The notes below the pieces were generated by a model, which worked only from the letters and a program-made list of their open reading frames with translations, was not told where the DNA came from and made no database searches. Positions 21,986 to 31,025 of a DNA stretch of 64,000 nt are shown here, one piece after another. Positions within the stretch are counted from its first letter, which is position 1; every line of letters starts with the position of its first letter. The position numbers and the translations under genes were made by a program. Source of the DNA: Mycothermus thermophilus (lineage: Eukaryota > Ascomycota > Sordariomycetes > Sordariales > Chaetomiaceae); the NCBI GenBank assembly GCA_011316235.1, contig QQBE01000001.1, positions 3,227,816-3,291,815 on the forward strand, read 5' to 3'.

Positions 21986-23065
21986 GGCTGGCCTCACTTC
22001 TCACAATCAACTGCATTAGACTTTTGGCATGCATCTAGCGCGGCGTTTTGGTTTATGGTTGGGCTCGGATTATTGCTTGAGGCGTACACATACACAAGGA
22101 CACACGGGATCATGATAAAGAGCGGAAAAGACGTGGGCAACCATACGGGATCAAGAGTACTGGGAAGTATACAGAGGAAGTACGGAGTTGGAAGGCAACG
22201 GGGATTGCTACCAGATCAAGGTCCAGTTCCACAGACGGCCACGAAGAGACAATTCTGTACATAGCAGTCACATAAACATCAAGAAGTACATAAATTACAA
22301 ATAATCCGCCCCCAAGGAATCCCCGTGCCGACAGGCTGATGAGTTGTGTGACATGAAAGAACTTCCCGTGGAAGCGACATGAGACCAAAAGTCCAGATGT
22401 TGTTGCTCCGTTTGTATACTACTACCTGGAATGAATCCTTTCTTCCACTGGCGAAATTGCAGGGTCGATGGATATAGCTCTTCACACAGAGCCCACCGTT
22501 CCCGAGCACTTACGATTCAAAATCGGGCAATGTACCTGACACTGGCTGGTTGCAACAGAGGGTACCTGTAAAAATGCATGAATGGATGGAATGGTTGCAT
22601 CTTGATGATACTAAACTGTGGCTCATGCCCATTTTTCACAGTAGCGCACCGGCCGTACAAACAATACCCAGACTTCCGCAGCCCGAGGGAACGTTGTGCA
22701 CAGTGAGTTGTGCACAGTGAGATGAAAGTGAGATGAGGTGGTACAGAAGAAGTCAGTCCCCAAGCTTCTGCCCCGCATTGAACCTTTGGCCCCTGCCACC
22801 AACAAAAGCCGTGGAAGTGCCCCTCCCCCTCAATCTGAGTTTTGAGCGCCGTTATCGGAACAACAGGGGCAGTCGGCTAAGGTCAGGTACCCGGGCCGTG
22901 CCTGCTTGGGCCAAGCAATCACAGAAAACCATCAGAGTTAAACAATTTTCTACCTGGTTGGACGTCGCACTTGGGGGAACGGGTTCGACCTTTGCAAGTG
23001 AAATTGGATTTCCATTTTCCATCACTTACCAGCGGAGCACTCCTGGAGCAGTCCTCCTGTTCAAT
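21986..23065. other. intergenic, includes LYS9 promoter
   Basis: About 1.1 kb between two + genes. It should hold the 3' end of the gene at 20810 and the promoter and leader of the saccharopine dehydrogenase gene. No RNA gene or repeat is visible. Confidence 0.4.
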
Positions 23066-24637
23066 ATGTCTCAACAGTAATACTACCCTCCTCTTCTCTC
23101 GCTCTCTACTTACTGCAGCGCGAGCGAGCGTGATTCGTGTCGACGTCATGGCACATTGCTCTATTCATTGCTCGCGGAAGCACCCAGAGACAGATGGCTG
23201 ACTGTAGCTCCTCTCATCTAGCAAGGTGCTTATGCTTGGTGCGGGCTTTGTTACCCGCCCAACGCTCGACATCCTCACCCAGGCCGGCATTCCCGTGACG
23301 GTTGGTACGAAGCACAACACCCGATGGGGGGAAGGATCTTACTTGAGGAGGCAGGATAACTCACTGACACGCCACGTCCCCTCGCAGCATGCCGCACCCT
23401 CGCCACGGCCCAGCAACTCTCAGCCGGCATTGAGAATGCCTACCCCATCTCCCTCGATGTCACCAATGATGCAGCGTTGGACGCCGAGGTGGCCAAGCAT
23501 GACTTGGTTATCAGCCTGATTCCCTACACCTTCCACGTTAACGTCATCAAGTCGGCCATCCGCAACAAGAAGCATGTCGTTACCACCAGCTACGTGTCTC
23601 CCGCCATGGCTGAGCTTGACGCCGAGGCCAAGGCTGCCGGCATCACTGTCATGAACGAGATCGGCCTCGACCCCGGCATCGACCACCTGTACGCAGTCAA
23701 GACTATCGACGAGGTGCACCGGGCCGGCGGCAAGATCCTCAGCTTCTTGTCGTATTGCGGTGGTCTGCCTGCCCCGGAGGACTCGGACAATCCGCTGGGC
23801 TACAAGTTCTCGTGGTCATCGCGCGGTGTGCTACTGGCCCTGCGCAACGCCGGCAAGTGGTGGCAGGACGGCAAAATCGTTGAGGTTTCGGGCAAGGATC
23901 TGATGAAGACTGCCCGCCCTTACTTCATCTATCCTGGCTTCGCTTTTGTCGCCTATCCCAACCGCGACTCGACAGCCTATAAGGAGCGTTACAACATCCC
24001 CGAAGCCCAGACCATCATCCGCGGCACTCTTCGCTACCAGGGGTTCCCGCAGTTCATCAAGGTCCTCGTCGACATCGGCTTCCTGGAGGACACTCCTTTG
24101 GACATTCTTTCACAGCCAGTCCCCTGGCGCGAGGCCACACGCGCGGTCCTGGGCGTCTCCTCGAGCGAGGCTGCCGACCTCGAGGCCACGGTCCTTGACC
24201 GCGCCACATTCGAGTCGGACGAGGACCGCAAGCGCATCCTCTCGGGCCTCCGCTGGATCGGCCTCTTTTCCGACGAGCCCATCACCCCCAAGGGCAACCC
24301 CCTTGATACTCTCTGCGCCACCCTCGAGCGCAAGATGCAGTACGGCGAGGGCGAGCGGGATTTGGTCATGCTGCAACACAAGTTTGAGATTGAGCATGCC
24401 GACGGCACCCGCGAGACGCGCACCTCGACGCTGTGCGAGTACGGCGACCCCAAGGGCTACTCGGCCATGGCTAAGCTGGTCGGCGTGCCCTGCGCGGTTG
24501 CGGTCAAACAGGTGCTGAGCGGTCAGATTAAGGATCGGGGCGTCATTGCGCCGATGAGCACTCACATCACGACGCCGTTGATGGAGGAGCTGAAGGACAA
24601 GTACGGTATTACGATGGTGGAGAAGACCATTTCATAA
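23066..24637 (+). CDS. lys9: saccharopine dehydrogenase (NADP+, L-glutamate-forming)
   Basis: The enzyme makes saccharopine from aminoadipate semialdehyde and glutamate, the penultimate step of the fungal alpha-aminoadipate lysine pathway. Three exons: 23066-23076, 23222-23304 and 23388-24637, giving 447 aa; yeast Lys9 is of the same length. The tiny first exon encodes only MSQ plus two bases. Joined, the N-terminus reads MSQHKVLMLGAGFVTRPTLD, a Rossmann fold with GAGFV at residues 10-14. It then continues PVTV|ACRTLATAQQL. Core motifs include HDLVISLIPYTFH, KKHVVTTSYVSPAM, NEIGLDPGIDHLYA, YCGGLPAPEDSDNPLGYKFS and WIGLFSD. The C-terminus is complete (MVEKTIS). Confidence 0.94.
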
Positions 24638-25116
24638 GGGATGGATTGGCGAGGTAGATGCGGTATAAATACCTAAGGTAGGTGAGAGGATAGACAAAAA
24701 AAAGGTGCTAGTTGGGAAGAAATGTACCGTATTCTCGCAGTATGATGTGTGAAGCATTTCAATTTCGCGTCCTGAGCATCAAGATGTTCAATCTTGGGCA
24801 TGCTGCATGCATATTCCGTTTTTGCCCGGATCCGGGTTAGGGTTCGGACCTGCCCACAAGTTCCATGTAGAGTATGGGCAATTGTATGTACTGTACCGCA
24901 AACAAATGGCCCGTGCTCTTTGCATCCCGGTCCTTGGCGGGGTCGTTCCGTGTTGCTCCAGTGTGCCGAACCTCAATTGCCCAAAATTTTCCACGTCGGA
25001 ACTGGAAAACGCTCCGCCCACATTCGCCGGTGACCTTGGTGACCGCTGTTGTTGATCCCGCATCTTCACTCCTCACGCCGTCCACTATCTCTGGTGCTCC
25101 GTGAGTGAACCTCAAG
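24638..25116. promoter_or_regulatory. LYS9 3' flank and tuf1 promoter
   Basis: About 480 bp between two + genes. The region upstream of the ATG at 25117 must drive mitochondrial EF-Tu. No TATA element or other site can be named with confidence. Confidence 0.4.
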
Positions 25117-26571
25117 ATGCCTGCCCTGCGGTCGTTCGCCCCGCTGCTGCGGACAGCGCGCCTCTCTCTCCAAGCTCAGAACCCGCTTGTAGCTCTCCAG
25201 CGCCAGAGCAAGACCCCCATCTTGAATTTTGCCCGGACATATGCCGTCTATGACCGCTCCAAGCCTCATGTCAACATCGGTATGCCCCCAATTGGCGTTT
25301 AGGAGCCAGTGCATTTGACTGACTCTGCATGCCAGGTACCATTGGTCACGTTGACCACGGCAAGGTCAGCCTATGCTTTCCCCTGGATGTAGTGCACCTG
25401 ACATCACCTGGACTCCAAGCTGACCAGCTGTGCTCAGACCACCCTTTCTGCCGCTATCACCAAGAGGCAATCCGAGAAGGGCCTGGCCAGATTCCTTGAC
25501 TATGGCTCTATTGACAAGGCGCCGGAGGAGCGGAAGCGTGGTATCACCATTTCGACTGCCCACCTCGAGTACTACACCGAGAACAGGCACTACTCGCACG
25601 TCGACTGCCCTGGCCACGCCGATTACATCAAGAACATGATCACGGGCGCTGCCGCCATGGACGGTGCTATCATCGTCGTCGCCGCCTCGGACGGCCAGAT
25701 GCCCCAGACCCGTGAGCATTTGCTGCTGGCCCGTCAGGTCGGTGTGCAGAGGATTGTCGTGTTCGTCAACAAGGTCGACGTCATTGAGGACCCGGAGATG
25801 CTTGAGCTTGTCGAGATGGAGATGCGCGAGCTGCTCAACCACTACGGCTTCGACGGCGAGAACACCCCGGTCATCATGGGCTCTGCCCTGTGCGCGCTTG
25901 AGAACAAGCGTCCCGAGATTGGCGAGCAGAAGATCGACGAGCTTCTCAAGGCTGTTGACGAGTGGATCCCGACCCCGCAGCGCCAGGTTGACAAGCCTTT
26001 CCTTATGTCCATTGAGGATGTTTTCTCGATTGGTGGCCGTGGCACCGTCGTCTCGGGTCGTGTTGAGCGCGGCGTCCTGAGGCGCGAAGAGGATGTTGAG
26101 ATTGTCGGCAAGACCAACGAGATCATCAAGACCAAGGTCACTGATATCGAGACCTTCAAGAAGTCGTGCGACGAGTCCCGCGCCGGCGACAACTCGGGTC
26201 TGCTCCTCCGTGGCGTCCGCCGCGAGGACCTCAAGCGTGGCATGGTTGTCGCCGCCCCCGGCACCGTCAAGGCTCATAAGAAGTTCCTCGTCTCGCTCTA
26301 CGTCCTTAGCAAGGAGGAGGGCGGCCGTCACACCCCGTTCGGCGAGAACTTCCGTCCCCAGATGTTCGTCCGCTCCGCCGATGAGGCCTGCACCCTCACC
26401 TTCCCCGAGGGTACCGAGCACCCCGAGTCTAAGTTGGTCAACCCCGGCGACAACGTCGAGATGGTGGCCGAGACCCACCACCCCATCGCCCTGGAACCGG
26501 GTCTGCGTGTGACCGTCCGCGAAGGCAACAAGACGGTTGCCACCGGTATCGTTACCCGCATCATCGAGTAA
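25117..26571 (+). CDS. tuf1: mitochondrial elongation factor Tu
   Basis: This GTPase delivers aminoacyl-tRNA to mitochondrial ribosomes. Three exons: 25117-25279, 25336-25364 and 25438-26571, giving 441 aa. The N-terminus (MPALRSFAPLLRTARLSLQ...) is rich in Arg, Leu and Ser without acids, a typical matrix presequence of about 45 residues. It is followed by YAVYDRSKPHVNIGTIGHVD. The 29-nt second exon encodes the P-loop segment GTIGHVDHGK. Then come RGITIS (switch I), DCPGHADYIKNM (G3, switch II), NKVD (G4) and SALC (G5-like). Domains 2 and 3 are complete: SIGGRGTVVSGRVERG, AGDNSGLLLRG and MVAETHHPIALEPGLRVTVREG. The third exon uses strongly biased codons, consistent with high expression. Confidence 0.95.
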
Positions 26572-27588
26572 AGGTGGGGTGGTTGAGATGGTGTACGATG
26601 TTGTGTAACTGAGGTCGGGTTGAAGGTAAAGAGGGATAGGTAGATGGGATAAAGATACCATTCGGTTCCGGCGGTGGTGAGGCAATGGGTCAGGTTCCGA
26701 TCTCCTTTCTCGGCTCACCGGCCGTGAATCCCAGGGCCGTAGCGGAAACCGTTGCGCCGCGTGGAGTCGGGCGATGTTGAAACTTGTCAGAAAAAAAAGC
26801 TCGGGTACCATCATGTACAATATCATGTCAGGATCATGTATATGTTGGGGTGTTTGAGCCTGTACCTTCCCATCAGCATTCCATGATGGGGCCTCACCTG
26901 GCTTCGCCGCATGGCCCTAGGTGTGGGCGGCTCGCCTATATCTCCCCTCCTCTGTCTCTCCCATGTAGACCTGTCCTCGGACACATGTATTATAGACATA
27001 TGCACGGCATAATGAAGATCATGACTGGGACAATAGAGTGTGCGGTTCAGGGAAAGAGACCAGTATAAGTTGGGGATTGGGGGATGGAGGCGTATGGATG
27101 GATGCGACATCCTTGGGCATGACGTAGACTTGCTGGCACATACGGGCGTCGACACAAGAAAATCATGAAGGGCAGGGGCCAAATGAAAGGAAAAGAAATC
27201 CCATTCCAAGCCTGGTACCATGATGAACTCCGAAATGCTGGGAAGAACGTGGGGAGGTCGGCGGCAACGTGTTCCCCCCGAGTTTCGTAATTGACAACTA
27301 ACCATTGAACTTGCCTTCCCCTCAAGTTCGGCGCAAGACTCCATCCCTGAGGTTGGGTTGGTGTGCGCGCATAGCAGCAGGATCTGATTCCCAGTAGGAG
27401 AGGAAAGAGAAGAAGCTGGGTATATTCCTTTTCCGTCTTTCTTCCCCCTTTTGTCCACCATGACATACGTCCTCTGCTTTGGCTCTATGTTGCTCCACGT
27501 CCCCTGTCCATCATCCTCCTCCTCCACCGATCGCCACCACCTCCGAACTCCTCGCTTCGCAAGTTTGGCTTTGGTTGGAGAAATTGAA
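26572..27588. other. convergent intergenic region, tuf1 / RPS29
   Basis: About 1 kb between two stops facing each other. Minus-strand frames here (up to 234 codons) lack motifs. I see nothing else. Confidence 0.4.
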
Positions 27589-28046
27589 TTACCGGTACTG
27601 TGTGGAAAATCATGTCAGAGAGGTGTTCCTGAGTTGTGGGATTGCAAAGTATGTCGGAAGATGTGACGGGAACGGAAGTTTTTCGAGGGACATGGTATGC
27701 GTGCGGGGATCGCGGGAAATGTGTACCTTGACGAAGCCAATGTCGGCGGCCTTCTCACGGAAGCACTGACGGCAGACGTTGAGGCCGTACTTGCGAATCA
27801 GACCGGCGGTGTGCTTGCAGACGCGGCTGTTATGAATCCCTCTTGTCAGCTCGGTGTTTTGGATTTGGGATGTTTCCCCGGAGTTCCTCTGTTCCAATTC
27901 CACAGCAGCATGCCCTTCTATCCTCCTCTTCCTCGTCTATCGCCTCTCTCGTCGCGGCTGAGATTGTGGGTGGTGCAGGCCTACCAGTGGCGGGAGCCCT
28001 TGCCGTAGTTGCGCGGGCGCGAGTTCCAGACGTTGTCGTGAGCCAT
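27589..28046 (-). CDS. rps29: 40S ribosomal protein S29 (uS14)
   Basis: A structural protein of the small cytosolic ribosomal subunit. Three exons: 28046-27985, 27826-27727 and 27597-27589, giving 56 aa, exactly the family length. The protein begins MAHDNVWNSRPRNYGKGSRH and carries the zinc knuckle: the Cys split across the first intron and the next Cys in C-RVC, paired with the CRQC of YGLNVCRQCF. It ends ADIGFVK|YR. The last coding exon is only nine bases (two codons and the stop). The second intron is 129 nt (donor gtacac, acceptor cacacag). It is transcribed divergently from the ER disulfide isomerase gene across 527 bp. Confidence 0.95.
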
Positions 28047-28573
28047 TTTGACGGTTTTTTGAAGGTTTCTTTTGCGCGGAGGCAAAGATGTCGGATCCGA
28101 AGTCTGGGTGTGGCGTGACGGTCGTCGTGGAGTTGGAGTCTCGGGTCGGCCGAAATTTCAATCGCTCGGGCTGGCTGAGATGCTCGCCAAAATTTGGGTG
28201 AGGTGGGATGGATTTGTGCGGCCAAGGGCTTGTTGGTGGGGTGGCTTGTGCCGCTTTGTGGCTGGTGGACAGGGGCCCGCAGTGGCTTGGCAGTACCTGT
28301 GGGCTTATCTTATCAAAGCATGCCAGCAGGGATGCAGGTGGCTCGACCAAGGGGAAAGCTCCAAGGCATTTGGTGGGACAAACTGGCATCTTGGGCTCTG
28401 GTGGATTTCCAAGCAAGCCAACCTCGACATCTCACCTCTTCACCACACCGTTTCTTTTGCTCCAATCTGCCAGCAACCGTGCTGTTGGAGCCTTTCTTCC
28501 TCGCCTATATCTGCCGCCGATCTCCATTGACCTCCTCAGCGCTGTGGTTGACTGAGTGACGAGAACAATCGCC
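28047..28573. promoter_or_regulatory. divergent promoter, RPS29 / protein disulfide isomerase
   Basis: The two ATGs are 527 bp apart on opposite strands, so this gap contains both promoters and leaders. Pyrimidine-rich stretches precede each ATG, as is common for strongly expressed fungal genes. No TATA box is obvious. Confidence 0.5.
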
Positions 28574-29759
28574 ATGGTTCTTCTTAAGAGCTTCGTGCTC
28601 GCCAGCTTGGCCGCTGTGGCCACCGCCAAGTCGGCCGTCTTGGACCTCATTCCCGCCAACTTTGACAAGGTTGTCCTGAAGTCCGGCAAGCCGACACTTG
28701 TCGAGTTCTTCGCACCATGGTGCGGCCATTGCAAGAACCTCGCCCCCGTCTATGAGGAGCTTGGCCTAGCTTTTGAGTATGCCAAGGACAAAGTGCAGAT
28801 CGCCAAGGTCGACGCCGACGCCGAGCGGGAACTCGGTAAGAAGTACGGCGTTCAGGGTTTCCCGACCATCAAATTCTTCGACGGCAAGAGTGACAAGCCG
28901 ATTGAGTACAACGGCGGCCGGGACTTCGACTCCCTTGCGAACTTCATCACTGAGAAGACGGGCGTCCGGCCGAGGAAGAAGCAAGCCCCACCGAGTCATG
29001 TGGTCATCCTGAACGATTCCAACTTTAAGCAGCAGATTGGCGGCGACAAGCACGTTTTGGTGGCTTTCACCGCCCCGTGGTGCGGACGTATGTGGATTCT
29101 CTCTTGTATTGGGAAATTGGGGCCCAACACTAACAACCTGCTCAGACTGCAAGAAGCTTGCTCCAACATGGGAGACCCTCGCCGAGAACTTCCAGTACGA
29201 GACCAACATTGTCATCGCCAAGGTGGACGCCGACGCGCCGACTGGTAAGGCCACGGCGCAGGAGTACGGCGTTCAAGGCTACCCGACCATCAAGTTCTTC
29301 GCCGCCGGCAGCACCACCCCTGAGGACTACAAGGGCGGTCGTTCCGAGGAGGATTTCACCAAGTTCCTCAATGAGAAGACGGGCACACAGCGCGCGGCGG
29401 GCGGTGGCGTCACAGCCAAGGCTGGTACCGTCAAGGAGCTCGATGCCGTGGTCAAGAAGTTTGTCGCCGGCACCACCCCGCTGGCTGACGCCGCCGCTGA
29501 GGCCAAGAAGGTGGCTGTGGGGTTGCCGGATAAGGTTCAGGCTGCTCATGCGCAGTACTATCTCCGTGTGTTCGAGAAGATTGAGAAGACCGAGGGTTAT
29601 GCTGCCAAGGAGCTGGCTCGTCTGGAGGGTATCATCAAGAAGGGCGGCCTTGCGCGACCCAAGCTTGACGAGTTGACCCGGAAGACGAACGTCCTCCGCA
29701 CGTTCACCGGCGATCAGGAGTCGGATGACGAGAGCGGTGACGAGAAGGATGAGCTTTGA
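28574..29759 (+). CDS. ER protein disulfide isomerase, two thioredoxin domains plus ERp29-like C domain (P5/ERp38 type)
   Basis: The protein forms and reshuffles disulfides in the endoplasmic reticulum. Two exons, 28574-29087 and 29146-29759, give 375 aa. A signal peptide covers about residues 1-18 (MVLLKSFVLASLAAVATA). Thioredoxin domain a has FFAPWCGHCKNLAP (CGHC at 50-53). Domain a' has FTAPWCGHCKKLAP (CGHC at 170-173), and the single intron splits its His codon. Each domain contains the usual YGVQGFPTIKFF or YGVQGYPTIKFF cis-Pro strand. From about residue 260 a helical, Lys/Ala-rich region matches the ERp29c-like domain of fungal ERp38/TigA. The C-terminus is DEKDEL, an ER-retention signal of the KDEL type. 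Confidence 0.95.
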
Positions 29760-30119
29760 GCGACCGAGCAAGCAAGCGAAAGAAACGAGGTGTGAGAGTG
29801 GAGAGTAGCTGTAGGAAGGGGACGAAAGTTAGCGACTCAGGTTGGCTGACCTTGGCTGGTCTATCCAGTGAGTCAGCCACACATGTACACACAAAGTATC
29901 ATAGGAACGCGCCCGGGCATGCACCATGATGTTTATTGAGAGTCAATAGTGTTTCGTCTGCCAGATAATTGCTGTCATAATTCCTCCAAGCATGCGGTCG
30001 TTCCATTTAGTATCCCATTCATTCATCCTGTTTACCTTTCCACCAACTCCTCAACTCCGGAATACCAACTGCCGCCCGCAATCTCTACCCTAGATCACCA
30101 TCCCTTACATGACTCTGTC
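29760..30119. other. convergent intergenic region, PDI / HSBP1-like
   Basis: Some 360 bp between opposing stops. It should contain both 3' untranslated regions. Nothing else is seen. Confidence 0.4.
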
Positions 30120-30451
30120 CTACTTGGGTCCGTTGTTTTTCTCGGCGTTCGCTCTCAACTGTGCCTCTAGGTTGTCAAGGCGGCGAGACATCTCATCCAC
30201 TGTTGTTTTCGTCAGCCGCGCATCGAGACAGGGTCGGGGTCTACTCCCTACTCTTGGCAAATATCTCGCTCGATACGCCAGCGAACTTGTTGGACAACGT
30301 GTTGAGCAGGTCGTCAAGCTGGGCGGCGAGCTCGTTACGCGCGTCCTCGCCTGTCTGTGACGGATGGTGAGCGAGTGAGGAAGAGGGTGAGTTCGGTGGA
30401 GGGCAAACTGACGCTTGGTGGAGTGTTGGGGGCATCGTTTTTGGAGGACAT
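30120..30451 (-). CDS. HSBP1-like small coiled-coil protein
   Basis: The protein resembles heat shock factor binding protein 1, a short trimeric coiled coil that binds Hsf1 in animals. Three exons: 30451-30413, 30354-30252 and 30199-30120, giving 73 aa; HSBP1 proteins are about 75 aa. The start is MSSKNDAPNTPPS. After the first junction comes TGEDARNELAAQLDDLLNTL, then SNKFAGVSSEIFAK|MDEMSRRLDNLEAQLRAN. The heptad pattern (L, L, L, F, V, I, I/M, M, L, L, L) is continuous across both introns, which supports the splicing. It ends NNGPK. The fungal function is not established. Family assignment is from pattern and length, not a search. Confidence 0.8.
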
Positions 30452-31025
30452 TATGGTCGGATAATGCAGGATAGTCCTTTGATCAAGTGATCTGGACGAC
30501 GCGAGGCTCTACTTGAAAAAGGCAACGTCAAATCTTGGAAAGACAAACGAGTTGTTCTGGTGTTGTTCATATGAGACGTGGATCCTGGGGCGTTGCTTCC
30601 GAAGACTCTTGGCACTGTGTGCACCGTGTTCGTTCACCCACACTGTGTCTGCGGCTCCCCTCGTGCAGTGCCGCCACTGTGGATCAGGCAGCTGCGGCTC
30701 CACCACTCCAGCGGAAACATTCCCAGGTTTCACGTTGAAGATGCAACGGTTCAACATCACCAAGCTCTCTTCACTAAACCGTCACCTACTCTGACCAGTC
30801 TTATCTTCAGGATCAAGAAGACCAGTTATCGACCATCAAGTTCTTATCGATGAGCTTTCGGCGCGTTGAGGTTCCCCGGTTTCGGGTCTCGGCTTAGGTG
30901 AATCTTGCGTCATCTCTCATTCTTCGCCAGTAATAAGAATCGACCCCTTTCCCGAACACTCAGACATGAACACACATAAAGATTAATCACACTCCGTTCG
31001 GCTAGAGGTCAGGCCAGATTCCACT
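30452..31025. promoter_or_regulatory. divergent promoter, HSBP1-like / Dsc1
   Basis: About 570 bp between ATGs that diverge. Short + frames occur without motifs. No specific element is called. Confidence 0.4.

Noticed and set aside
25366..26826. 486-codon minus-strand open frame opposite mitochondrial EF-Tu
   Set aside because: It is a shadow of the strongly codon-biased EF-Tu exon. The product is Leu/Val/Asp/Gly-rich and has no domain.
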